From the NCBI GenBank assembly GCA_003136185.1, contig PLDN01000026.1, forward strand, positions 1-34,589: a stretch of 34,589 nucleotides of DNA. Direction: 5' to 3'. The translations under genes were made by a program, and so were the position numbers. The DNA is from Acidimicrobiaceae bacterium (GTDB taxonomy: Bacteria; Actinomycetota; Acidimicrobiia; Acidimicrobiales; Bog-793). This document shows, in pieces, positions 6,715-14,782 of this stretch (position 1 is the first letter of the stretch; each line of letters opens with the position of its first letter). The notes below the pieces were generated by a model. The model saw nothing but the letters and a program-made list of their open reading frames with translations. It was not told the DNA's origin and searched no databases.

Positions 6715-8615
6715 GCCGTCTGGCCACCCGCAGACACGATCACGCCCACACCCGCCCCGCCGCCGAGCTCGAGACGGATCCCTTCGTCCCGATCGCGGAG
6801 GCATCGCGCTACGCGCCGCCGCGTGCGACGATCGATTCAGACACCTCCAAGTCGTGGCTCCGCCGAGCGATGCCCATCGTAAAGGCCCACCGAGGCGGCT
6901 TTCTAACGGCGCTCTCGCTCTCGTTCTTCGGGCTGATCCTGCAGGTGCAGATCCCGAACCTGTTGAACAAGGCGATCAACAACTCGATCGTCTTCCACAC
7001 AGTCCCGATCCACTTCTATGTCGAGTGGATCCTCGCCCTCGGACTGACCGGCGGCGTGGCGGGTTACATCTCGCGCCTCGCCATCTACAAGACCGCTTAC
7101 AGCATCGAGTTCGACCTTCGGAACATCATCTACGAGCACCTCACCAAGATGTCGTTCTCGTTCTACGACAAGGTGCAATCGGGTCAGCTGATCTCGCGGG
7201 CCAACTCCGACATCCGCTCGGTCCAGATGTACATGACGTTCGCACCGCTCATCTTGCTGCAGTGCGCGATCGTGTTCGTCGCGTTCGGGTTCATGCTTTC
7301 GATCAGCGTGCCCCTTGCGTTCATCGCCCTCGTCACTATGCCGTTCGTCTACTTCGTGAGCGTGCAGATGAGGAAGTCGATGTTCCCGGTCTCCTGGCTA
7401 ATCCAGGCCCGCCTGGCCGAAGTGGCGACGATCGTGGACGAGAACGTGAACGGCGTGCGGGTCGTTAAGTCCTTCGCCGCTGAGGACCAGCAGCTGAAGG
7501 ACCTCGCGCGAGCGGCCACCGGCGTCGAGTGGGCCTACATCAAGGACGCAGACCTGCGCGCACGGTTCACTCCTGCGGTCCAGAACCTCCCCCAGCTCGG
7601 GCTCGTGCTCGTGCTGCTCTTCGGCGGCTGGATGGTTCTGCAAGGACACCTAGGCCTCGGTGCCATCGTGGCGTTCAACTCCTACTTGCTCATGATGCAG
7701 ATCCCCTTCACGATGCTCGGGATGCTCATCATGATGGGCCAGCGGGCAGCCGCTTCGGCCGAGCGCATCTACGAGATCCTCGACGAGCGCTCCGAGATCG
7801 TCGACAAGCCCGGTGCGATCGACTTGATCAACTGCAAGGGAGACGTGCAGTTCGATCATGTCGACTTCGGGTATCCGGGAGGTGACCGACCACGCGTGCT
7901 CGAGAACTTCGACCTCCGCCTCCGACGGGGAGAGACCGTCGCACTCGTCGGAAGAACCGGATCGGGCAAGTCGACGGTGGCGCGGCTGCTGACACGTTTC
8001 TATGACGTCACCGGCGGATCGGTCAAGGTCGACGACCACGACGTGCGAGATCTGACGGTCGCGAGCCTTCGCGCGAACATAGGCATAGTTCTCGACGAAC
8101 CTTTCCTGTTCTCGGTCTCGATCCGCGAGAACATCGCGTACGGCAAGCCGACGGCGACGCTCGAAGAGATCGAGGCGGCCGCTCAGGCAGCCAATGCCGC
8201 CAAGTTCATAGAGGAGCTGCCGCAGGGCTACGACACGGTCGTCGGCGAGCGCGGCTACACCCTCTCCGGTGGCCAGCGCCAGCGCATCGCGATTGCCCGG
8301 ACACTCCTCGTCAATCCTCCAATCCTCGTGCTCGACGACGCCACGAGCGCAATCGACGTCCACGTCGAGCAACAGATCCACCGCTCCCTCAGCACCCTGA
8401 TGCAGGGGCGCACGACGCTGATCGTCGCCCACCGGCTGTCCACGATCAGCCTGGCGGATCGCGTCGTCCTGCTCGACGACGGCAAGATCGTCGCCGACGG
8501 GCGGCACTCAGAGCTGCTCGAGAGCTCTCCTCTCTATGCAGAGGTACTCGCGAGGGCGGCCGAGGAAGACGGGACCGAGCTGTCACGCCCGCCGATCAGT
8601 GGGGGGGCTGCCTGA
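6711..8615 (+). CDS. ABC exporter half-transporter, degenerate-site subunit
   Basis: This 634-residue protein has six membrane helices (about 65-350) followed by a nucleotide-binding domain, as in MsbA/LmrA-type exporters. Motifs are Walker A GRTGSGKST (414-422), signature LSGGQ (518-522), Walker B ILVLDD (538-543) and switch His574. Two positions deviate: the catalytic Glu after Walker B is Asp (D543), and the Q-loop reads IVLDEP, with Asp462 in place of Gln. Its Walker site should therefore be catalytically weak, while its signature motif is canonical. The next gene has the mirror image, so the two should form an asymmetric heterodimer. The ATG at 6711 overlaps the MarR stop codon. The open frame upstream to 6654 lies inside marR and is not used. 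Substrate is unknown; multidrug efflux is likely. Confidence 0.94.
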   Translation: MSRLATRRHDHAHTRPAAELETDPFVPIAEASRYAPPRATIDSDTSKSWLRRAMPIVKAHRGGFLTALSLSFFGLILQVQIPNLLNKAINNSIVFHTVPIHFYVEWILALGLTGGVAGYISRLAIYKTAYSIEFDLRNIIYEHLTKMSFSFYDKVQSGQLISRANSDIRSVQMYMTFAPLILLQCAIVFVAFGFMLSISVPLAFIALVTMPFVYFVSVQMRKSMFPVSWLIQARLAEVATIVDENVNGVRVVKSFAAEDQQLKDLARAATGVEWAYIKDADLRARFTPAVQNLPQLGLVLVLLFGGWMVLQGHLGLGAIVAFNSYLLMMQIPFTMLGMLIMMGQRAAASAERIYEILDERSEIVDKPGAIDLINCKGDVQFDHVDFGYPGGDRPRVLENFDLRLRRGETVALVGRTGSGKSTVARLLTRFYDVTGGSVKVDDHDVRDLTVASLRANIGIVLDEPFLFSVSIRENIAYGKPTATLEEIEAAAQAANAAKFIEELPQGYDTVVGERGYTLSGGQRQRIAIARTLLVNPPILVLDDATSAIDVHVEQQIHRSLSTLMQGRTTLIVAHRLSTISLADRVVLLDDGKIVADGRHSELLESSPLYAEVLARAAEEDGTELSRPPISGGAA

Positions 8616-10567
8616 TGGCCTGGGGCGGAGGCGGAGCGCCGATGTTCGGAGGCGGTGCACGTCCGGGAGCTCCCGGCGCTCCCGGTCTTCCCTTCGGCGG
8701 GATCCCGACCGAGCTGCAAGACGGCGTCGACAGGTTGCTCAAGACCGAGCCCGAGCACGGCGATCCCACCGTCAATTTCACTCAGCGGCCCACAGCGCAA
8801 GAGACCCGACGGCTGACCTTGTGGAGCCTGCTCACGCGCTACCCACGACTGCTCTGGGTCTCAGCCATCTTGATCGTCCTGATGAGCGTCACCATGCAGG
8901 CGGGCCCGTTCCTCACCGAGAAGGCGATCGACCACGGAATGGTGCCTGGCCACCATTCCCTCACCGTCATCGGGGTCTGCGCCGCCGCCTACCTCGTCCT
9001 AGCCGTCACGACGGCGCTCGCCCAGCGCTCGCAAGTGAAAGTGACCGGGCGTCTGGCCGCGGGGGTAATGAACGACCTACGGGTCAAGGTCTTCGCACAT
9101 TTGCAGCGCCTTTCGCTCGACTTCTTCACCGACGAGAAGGCCGGCGTCCTCATGAGCAGGATGACGAGCGACATCGAGAACCTCCAGCAGCTGCTGCAGG
9201 ACGGCCTCGCACAGTTCGCCATCCAAGGGCTCACGATGGTCGTCATCACGATCGTGCTCTTCACGATGAACGTCCGCCTCGCGATCATCACCGTTCTACT
9301 CATCATCCCCGTCCTCACGGCCGCATCCCTCTGGTTCCGTGTCGCGTCCGGACGGGGCTACGACCGTGTCCGGGACGGCATCGCCAACGTGCTGGCCGAT
9401 CTTTCCGAGAGCCTGCACGGCGTCCGGATAGTGACCTCTCACAACCGCCAGCGTCACAACGTCATCCATCACCGCAACGTGGTCGGTGAGTACCGGGACG
9501 CCAACAATTACACGGCCCAGATCAATGCTGTCTACGGGCCGGGCACCCAGATGCTCGGCGTGCTCGGCCAGGCGGCATTGGTCGGTATCGGCGGGGACAT
9601 GGTCATCCATCACACGCTCACGATCGGAGCGCTTGTCGCTTTCTTTTTGTACTTGAACCGCTTCCTGCAGCCGATCCAGCTGCTCGTGCAGCAATACAAC
9701 ACCTACCAGCAGGGCCAGGCTTCGGTCTTCAAGCTCCGCGGCCTTCTCGAGACCGCGCCCGCCGTCGACGAGGGACCCGAGTCAACCGAGCTCCCGCCGA
9801 TCAACGGTCGCATCACCTTCGAGCACGTGTCGTTCGGCTACGACCCGGCTAATCCCGTGATCCACGACGTCGACATCACGATCGAGCCGGGCGAGACGGT
9901 GGCGTTTGTGGGTCCGACGGGAGCGGGGAAGTCGACTTTGGCGAAGCTGATCACGCGTTTCTATGACCCGACGGCGGGACGCGTTCTTATCGACGGCCAC
10001 GACCTTAGGCAGGTGACCTTCGCTTCGCTGCGGCGCCAGCTAGGCGTCGTGCCGCAGGAGCCGTTCTTGTTCGCCGGGTCCATCCGGGACAACATCGCCT
10101 TTGCACGCCAGGGTGCAACCGACGCGGAGGTGAACGAGGCCGTCCGGGCAGTCGGCCTTGAGGACATGATCGAGCGCATGCCGGACGGGCGCGACACCAT
10201 CGTGCATGAGCGCGGCCAGTCGCTCTCTTCGGGAGAGCGCCAGTTGATCGCACTCGCCCGCGCCTTCCTCGCCCATCCGAGGGTCCTCGTCTTGGACGAG
10301 GCAACTTCTAATCTCGACCTCCAGTCCGAGACGAAGATCGAAGCTGCTCTCGACGTGCTGCTCGAGGCGCGCACGGCCGTCCTCATCGCGCACCGGCTGT
10401 CGACTGCGATGAAGGCGGACCGGATCGTCGTCATCTACGACGGCGAGGTGGTCGAGTCCGGCTCGCACAGCGAGCTCGTCGCGGCGGGCGGCAAGTACGC
10501 CGCCATGTACGAGACCTGGATCAGCCAGGCCGAGACGGAATCAGCAGGCGCGGGCGCCGTCCACTGA
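8615..10567 (+). CDS. ABC exporter half-transporter, consensus-Walker subunit
   Basis: This 650-residue partner exporter has an unusual Gly/Pro-rich N-terminus (residues 1-28, repeated Gly runs and GAPGAPG), six membrane helices (about 75-350) and a nucleotide-binding domain. Walker A is GPTGAGKST (433-441), the Q-loop has Gln481, Walker B is VLVLDE with catalytic Glu562, and the switch His is 593. The signature motif is LSSGE (537-541) and not LSGGQ. Combined with subunit one, the site built from its Walker motifs and the partner's LSGGQ is fully canonical, and the opposite site is degenerate in both halves. The ATG overlaps the previous stop by one base (TGATG), which indicates translational coupling and equal expression. 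Confidence 0.94.
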   Translation: MAWGGGGAPMFGGGARPGAPGAPGLPFGGIPTELQDGVDRLLKTEPEHGDPTVNFTQRPTAQETRRLTLWSLLTRYPRLLWVSAILIVLMSVTMQAGPFLTEKAIDHGMVPGHHSLTVIGVCAAAYLVLAVTTALAQRSQVKVTGRLAAGVMNDLRVKVFAHLQRLSLDFFTDEKAGVLMSRMTSDIENLQQLLQDGLAQFAIQGLTMVVITIVLFTMNVRLAIITVLLIIPVLTAASLWFRVASGRGYDRVRDGIANVLADLSESLHGVRIVTSHNRQRHNVIHHRNVVGEYRDANNYTAQINAVYGPGTQMLGVLGQAALVGIGGDMVIHHTLTIGALVAFFLYLNRFLQPIQLLVQQYNTYQQGQASVFKLRGLLETAPAVDEGPESTELPPINGRITFEHVSFGYDPANPVIHDVDITIEPGETVAFVGPTGAGKSTLAKLITRFYDPTAGRVLIDGHDLRQVTFASLRRQLGVVPQEPFLFAGSIRDNIAFARQGATDAEVNEAVRAVGLEDMIERMPDGRDTIVHERGQSLSSGERQLIALARAFLAHPRVLVLDEATSNLDLQSETKIEAALDVLLEARTAVLIAHRLSTAMKADRIVVIYDGEVVESGSHSELVAAGGKYAAMYETWISQAETESAGAGAVH

Positions 10568-10572
10568 GACCA

Positions 10573-10588
10573 CGCCGGCTAATCGGCG
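10573..10588. terminator. Short hairpin between convergent genes
   Basis: CGCCG (10573-10577) and CGGCG (10584-10588) flank a 6-nt loop in the 28-bp gap between the stops of the second ABC gene and the small membrane protein. It is small and has no T run, so terminator function is only a suggestion. Confidence 0.3.
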
Positions 10589-10595
10589 CGGACGG

Positions 10596-10814
10596 CTATC
10601 GACTGCGACGTGCGATTCGCGTGACCAGCCAGAAGGCCGCCACTATGACTGCGACGACCACGGCGATCTTGACGATCTCAACGACAATGCCCACGACGAA
10701 GGAGAAAACAGCAAAGGCGACGACGACTGCCACGATCGCGACGGCAGCCACGACCATGTAATGGCCGACCCTCATCACTCCGCCGCCCCCGCTCTTGCCT
10801 TGTGGTTCGATCAT
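10596..10814 (-). CDS. Small two-helix membrane protein, unknown function
   Basis: The 72-residue product is nearly all Val, Ala and Ile. Two hydrophobic stretches (about 20-45 and 50-65) are separated by a short polar EIVK segment, and the protein ends in a basic tail (RIARRSR). A perfect AGGAGG lies 4 nt before the ATG at 10814, which is strong evidence that it is translated. The N-terminal 13 residues carry a Gly run. I recognise no family. It is divergent from GlnD and convergent with the ABC exporter operon, so it is probably its own transcription unit. It could be a stress-related or complex-associated small membrane protein. Confidence 0.7.
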   Translation of the reverse strand: MIEPQGKSGGGGVMRVGHYMVVAAVAIVAVVVAFAVFSFVVGIVVEIVKIAVVVAVIVAAFWLVTRIARRSR

Positions 10815-10870
10815 TTTTCCTCCTGCATCGACGCTAGCCGGGCCTGCATACCGAGTGCAGTCACTGCCTC

Positions 10871-10876
10871 TAGGGT
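10871..10876 (+). promoter_or_regulatory. -10 box of leaderless glnD transcript
   Basis: TAGGGT is followed by 7 nt and the GTG at 10884. No good -35 hexamer is visible. The box defines the GlnD start better than the longer open frame to 10761, which would overlap the divergent small gene. Confidence 0.5.
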
Positions 10877-10883
10877 TGCGTAC

Positions 10884-13301
10884 GTGCAGGCGGCACCGGG
10901 AACATCGGGAACACCGGGAACCAGTCCGGATCGAGCGCCCTCCCCCCTGCGGAGCGCTCGCGACACGCTGTCGGCCGAGGTTCTGAGCGGCGAGCTCGCG
11001 CCCCTCGAGTTGCCGCCTCGGTTCGCCAAGACGGCCGACGACTATCTAGCCGGTCTCCTCGACCAAGCCACGTCTTCGAAGCCAGCCGGGTATGCCCTCG
11101 TGGCCGTAGGCGGTTACGGCCGTGCCGAGCTCTGCCCCGGGAGCGACCTCGACGTCGTCCTGCTACACGACAAGCGACGCAACTTCGCCCAGGTCGCCAA
11201 CGCGATCTGGTACCAGGTCTGGGATACCGGCGTGCGCCTCGACCACAGCGTCCGGACGCCGAAGGAGATGCTCTCGGTCGCCGGAGAGGACCTGCGCGCA
11301 CTCCTCGGCCTCCTCGACGGCCGGGTGATCAGTGGGGACCGCGCTTTCGCCGAAGGCGTGCTCTCGAAGATCGCCGAGCTCTGGCGAGCACACCACCGCA
11401 AGTGGCTGCCCGAGCTCGCACGGGCCACTCGCGAGAGGCACCGGTCTTTCGGGGAGTTGCCTTACCTCCTCGAGCCCGACTTGAAGGAATCGGCCGGCGG
11501 GCTTCGCGACCTCGAGGTCATGTCGCTCACAGCTAGGGCGTTGCCCGCACTGGCGGACGTAATCCACCCCCCCTCCCTCGATGGGGCCCACGACTTGTTG
11601 CTCGGCTCCCGCGTTGCCCTCCAGGCCCGCACGGGCAACCAATCGGACCGGCTTCGCCTGCAGGAGCAGGACGAGGTGGCCGCCGTCCTCGGCTACGCCG
11701 ACGCCGACGCGTTCGCGGCAGTGCTCGCCGAGGCGAGCAGGGAGGTCATGTGGGCTTCGGCTGACGGCTGGCGGCGCATCGAGTCCGTCCTCCGGGGACC
11801 CCCCGGGCGATCAGCCGGCCGGGAGACCGAAGTCGGCCGCCAGATATTGCTCCGGGACGGCGAGATCGCCCTCGGCCCGGACGCCGACCCTGCGACCGAT
11901 CCAGCCCTCGTACTGCGGGCCGCTGCTGCGGCGGCTCGCCATGAAGTGCCGATGGCGGTCTCTTGCCTCGACCGGCTCGAGCGCGAGAGGCCCGAGCTCA
12001 CTGTCCCCTGGCCCGACGGCATGCGGGACGCCCTCGTCTCGCTCCTCGAGTACGGCCATGCCGCCACGCCCGTGATCGAGACCCTCGATCGGCGGCGGCT
12101 GTTCGAATGGTTGCTCCCGGAGTGGAGCGTCGTGCGTCACCGCCCGCAGCGCAACGCCTACCACCGCTTCACGGTCGACCGTCACCTGCTCGAGGCTGTA
12201 GCCGAAGCCGCCTCGCTGCTCCGTAACGTCGAACGCCCCGACTTATTGCTGATCGGCGCCTTGCTGCACGACATCGGCAAGGGCCGTCCCGGCGACCACA
12301 GCGAGGTCGGTCGCGAGCTCGCGACCGGAATCGCCCGACGGATGGGTTACCAGTCGAGAGATGTCGCGGTAATCGAGCGACTCGTGAAGCGCCATCTGCT
12401 CTTGGCCGATACCGCTACGCGGCGAGATCTCGACGACCCAGAGACGATCGAGCTCGTGGCCGAAGCCGTCGGCGACCGCCTCACGCTCGAGCTTCTCGCT
12501 GCGCTTACCGAAGCCGACTCGATCGCGACCGGCCCGGCCGCCTGGGGAGGCTGGAAGGCGTCCCTCGTCTACGCCCTCGTTGAGAACGTCCGTGCGCTGT
12601 TCGAGGGCCGCCCAGCCGACAGCTCAGCCACCCGCCAGGTGAGCCCGCAGATCATCGCCCTCGTAGCGATCGGCGAGCTGGCGGTGCATGTCGATGAGTC
12701 GACGGTGGCGGTGGTCGCGCCAGACCGGCCGGGACTGTTCGCACTTGTGGCGGGCACGCTCGCGATGCACCGCCTCGACATCCGCCGAGCCTCCGCCCTC
12801 GGGCTCGCCGCCGACATGGCCGAGCACGAGCGCCCGGCGATGGCCGTCGAAGTGTTCGAGGTCGACCGGGACCCCGAGCGGCCGATCGACGAGACACGCC
12901 TCCTCGCCGATCTGGAGCGGGCGCTGTCGGGCGACCTCCCGATCGAGGCGCACCTTCGAACCGTAGAGGAGGCCTACGCGCGCTACCGCCGGCCGACGAC
13001 CGCACGCGGCCCCGAGGTCGTAGTACTCGTAGACGAGTCGGCCTCGTCAGGCGCCGCTGTCGTCGAGGTCCGTGCGCCAGACTCGAGCGGCCTCTTGCAC
13101 CGGCTCGCTTGGACGCTCGCCGAAGCAGGTCTCGATGTGGTGTCGGCCCGGATCGCGACGCTTGGGCATGAGGTCGTGGACAGTTTCTATGTGAGAGAGC
13201 AACAGACCGGCGAGCGGCCTACAGCCGAGCGCCTCGATCAGCTCCGTCCTGCCCTCTTCAACGCGGCCCGAAGCGGGCCGCAAACGCCTTCCACAACCTG
13301 A
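10884..13301 (+). CDS. glnD: [Protein-PII] uridylyltransferase / uridylyl-removing enzyme
   Basis: GlnD senses glutamine and modifies the PII signalling protein with a nucleotidyl group. The 805-residue product shows the nucleotidyltransferase motif GGYGRAEL then SDLD (76-90), a GlnD-type linker region (PYLLEPDLKESAGGLRDLE), an HD phosphohydrolase domain with LLHDIGKGRPGDHSEVG (about 455-475), and two C-terminal ACT domains (about 608-690 and 725-800; APDRPGLFALVAGTLA and APDSSGLLHRLAWTLA). All expected domains are present in the normal order and length. The start is GTG 10884, after a TAGGGT box. In many actinobacteria glnD sits with amtB and glnB; here neither is adjacent, although glutamine synthetase is 7 kb away. 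In actinobacteria the enzyme may adenylylate rather than uridylylate PII. Confidence 0.95.
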   Translation: MQAAPGTSGTPGTSPDRAPSPLRSARDTLSAEVLSGELAPLELPPRFAKTADDYLAGLLDQATSSKPAGYALVAVGGYGRAELCPGSDLDVVLLHDKRRNFAQVANAIWYQVWDTGVRLDHSVRTPKEMLSVAGEDLRALLGLLDGRVISGDRAFAEGVLSKIAELWRAHHRKWLPELARATRERHRSFGELPYLLEPDLKESAGGLRDLEVMSLTARALPALADVIHPPSLDGAHDLLLGSRVALQARTGNQSDRLRLQEQDEVAAVLGYADADAFAAVLAEASREVMWASADGWRRIESVLRGPPGRSAGRETEVGRQILLRDGEIALGPDADPATDPALVLRAAAAAARHEVPMAVSCLDRLERERPELTVPWPDGMRDALVSLLEYGHAATPVIETLDRRRLFEWLLPEWSVVRHRPQRNAYHRFTVDRHLLEAVAEAASLLRNVERPDLLLIGALLHDIGKGRPGDHSEVGRELATGIARRMGYQSRDVAVIERLVKRHLLLADTATRRDLDDPETIELVAEAVGDRLTLELLAALTEADSIATGPAAWGGWKASLVYALVENVRALFEGRPADSSATRQVSPQIIALVAIGELAVHVDESTVAVVAPDRPGLFALVAGTLAMHRLDIRRASALGLAADMAEHERPAMAVEVFEVDRDPERPIDETRLLADLERALSGDLPIEAHLRTVEEAYARYRRPTTARGPEVVVLVDESASSGAAVVEVRAPDSSGLLHRLAWTLAEAGLDVVSARIATLGHEVVDSFYVREQQTGERPTAERLDQLRPALFNAARSGPQTPSTT
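13263..13281 (+). terminator. Hairpin inside the 3' end of glnD
   Basis: GCGGCCCG (13263-13270) and CGGGCCGC (13274-13281) pair perfectly around a 3-nt AAG loop, ending 18 bases before the stop codon. It is a strong GC stem but without a T run, and might act as a rho-independent-like stop or an mRNA end-protecting structure. Confidence 0.3.
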
Positions 13302-13334
13302 CGAGGGCGCGTCTTGGGTCACCCCGAAACGGGT

Positions 13335-13340
13335 TACAAT
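13335..13340 (+). promoter_or_regulatory. Probable -10 box for the L,D-transpeptidase gene
   Basis: TACAAT is close to the sigma-70 consensus, with a weak TTGGGT 15 bp upstream (13314-13319). If used, the transcript would begin near 13347 and carry the 24-bp palindrome in an 80-nt leader. Confidence 0.45.
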
Positions 13341-13361
13341 TTGCGACGTTCCGGCGTTAGC

Positions 13362-13385
13362 CGACCCCCGCGATCGCGGGGGTCG
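13362..13385. repeat. 24-bp perfect palindrome upstream of L,D-transpeptidase gene
   Basis: The two 12-base halves are exact reverse complements: the left half is CGACCCCCGCGA and the right half mirrors it, centred at 13373/13374. As RNA it could fold into a 10-bp G/C stem with a GATC tetraloop about 40 nt before the ATG. A second possible pairing joins AGCCGAC (13359-13365) with GTCGGCT shortly downstream. It could be an operator, a leader hairpin or an attenuator. Confidence 0.9.
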
Positions 13386-13426
13386 ATGCTCACAGCGAGG
13401 CGTCGGCTCTCCGAGGTAGGGCCACG

Positions 13427-14752
13427 ATGGGCAACAACTCCGATAGCCAGAGTTCCGGAGCAAGAGGTGTCCTTGGCGTGCCCACACTCGCGATCTCGTG
13501 CGCCGTTGTGATGGCACTCATGATCGGTGGTGCCATCATCGCCAGCCACAGCTCAGCCAGTGGGACGCCGAGCACGACCGTAACCGCCACCTCGCAGCGG
13601 GGCTCGACAAAGCCGCACGATTCCAAGCACCGCGATTCTCGCCCGCCTGCACCCCTCAGAGTCGCTTCTGTCGTTCCCTTTCCGGGCGCCTCGTCGGTCG
13701 GATGGCGCTCGGACGTGACCGTTCGCTACAACGAGCCGATCACCGCTGCCTCGCTGATGCCGATGATCCGGCCGGCCGTGGCGGGGAGCTGGGACCGCGT
13801 CGGACCCGAGACCGTCGTGTTCCGCCCGACCACGCAATGGGTGCCTTTCGTGCAGGAGACGGTCATCGTCCCAAAGGACTCCCGCAGCACGGACGGCACC
13901 ACGCTCGGTCAGTCGTCCATCTCGACCTTCACAGTCGCAGGCGCCTCCGCCCTCCGCCTGCAGGAGCTCCTGGCAGAGCTCGGGTACCTGCCGGTCGCGT
14001 TCACGCCCAAGGGCGGGGCTGTGCCGGCGCCGGTGACGGGGGTACGCACGAGACCGACGCCCCCGTTCACGCACCCATCCTCCGCCCCGGCGAGCACCGC
14101 CACGACTGCCGTCGCTGCTCCGGGCCCGGGAACCACGAGAGACATCGAGCCATCGGTGCCTGGCGACATCCCCCGCGAAGCGTTGGCCGGAAGGTTCGCC
14201 TGGCGATTCACGAACATCCCCACTTCGCTCGCCGACGAGTGGACCGCCGGCAGTTCGAACGAGGTCACGACCGGTGCGGTGATGGCATTCGAGTCCGCCA
14301 ACGGTCTTCCTGACGATGGAGTCGCCGGACCCGCCGTTTGGCAGGCGCTGCTGCAAGCGGCCGCCTCCCGCAAGATCACCGCTGCCCCCTACGACTACGT
14401 CTACGTCTCCGAGGGCTCGCCGGAGTACGTCACTATCTGGCGCGACGGGGTCAACGTCTTCACGACGCTCGCCAACACCGGGATCCCGCAGGCCCCGACG
14501 GTCGCCGGCACCTGGCCCGTCTACGTCCGCTACACCGTCACCACTATGAGCGGGACCAACCCGGATGGCTCGACCTACAGCGACCCGGGCATCCCCTGGG
14601 TGAGCTACTTCCACGGCGGAGACGCGCTGCACGGTTATCTCCGCTCTCAGTACGGCTTCCCGCAGAGCCTCGGCTGTGTCGAGATGCCGTACAGCTCCGC
14701 AGACACGGTCTTCCCCTACACGCCGATCGGCACGCTCGTCACGGTCGAGTAG
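13427..14752 (+). CDS. L,D-transpeptidase with Ig-like and peptidoglycan-binding-like regions
   Basis: The 441-residue protein is anchored by one N-terminal membrane segment (about 18-40) and acts outside the membrane on peptidoglycan, making 3-3 cross-links or attaching proteins. After a Ser/Thr linker comes an Ig-like domain (about 78-170; Big_5-like pattern). A peptidoglycan-binding-like half (RLQELLAELGYLPV, 177-190) is separated by a Pro/Thr-rich linker from its second half (AVMAFESANGLPDDGVAGPAVWQAL, cut here at 284-308). The YkuD catalytic domain spans about 323-440, with HGGDALHG (396-403) and catalytic Cys417 in SLGCVEM. The usual SHGC-x-R motif has Leu for His and Glu for Arg. AGGTAGGG just upstream serves as a weak ribosome site for ATG 13427. 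Confidence 0.92.
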   Translation: MGNNSDSQSSGARGVLGVPTLAISCAVVMALMIGGAIIASHSSASGTPSTTVTATSQRGSTKPHDSKHRDSRPPAPLRVASVVPFPGASSVGWRSDVTVRYNEPITAASLMPMIRPAVAGSWDRVGPETVVFRPTTQWVPFVQETVIVPKDSRSTDGTTLGQSSISTFTVAGASALRLQELLAELGYLPVAFTPKGGAVPAPVTGVRTRPTPPFTHPSSAPASTATTAVAAPGPGTTRDIEPSVPGDIPREALAGRFAWRFTNIPTSLADEWTAGSSNEVTTGAVMAFESANGLPDDGVAGPAVWQALLQAAASRKITAAPYDYVYVSEGSPEYVTIWRDGVNVFTTLANTGIPQAPTVAGTWPVYVRYTVTTMSGTNPDGSTYSDPGIPWVSYFHGGDALHGYLRSQYGFPQSLGCVEMPYSSADTVFPYTPIGTLVTVE

Positions 14753-14782
14753 GCGGACGCCGGGCTCGCAAGGCTCCCGACC

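Noticed and set aside
7650-8507. 285-codon minus-strand frame inside the first ABC gene
   Set aside because: Shadow of the nucleotide-binding domain coding strand; high-GC codon bias creates long antisense frames.
10801-10820. tRNA-like ggttcgatc sequence
   Set aside because: It resembles a T-loop but no cloverleaf surrounds it; the region is the start and ribosome site of the small membrane gene.
10761-10883. Longer GlnD start at 10761
   Set aside because: It would overlap the divergent small membrane gene with its strong ribosome site; the GTG at 10884 follows a TAGGGT box.
13553-14632. 359-codon open frame on the minus strand inside the L,D-transpeptidase gene
   Set aside because: It is an antisense shadow: Arg/Gly/Asp-rich, no recognisable motif, and the plus-strand frame has clear domains.
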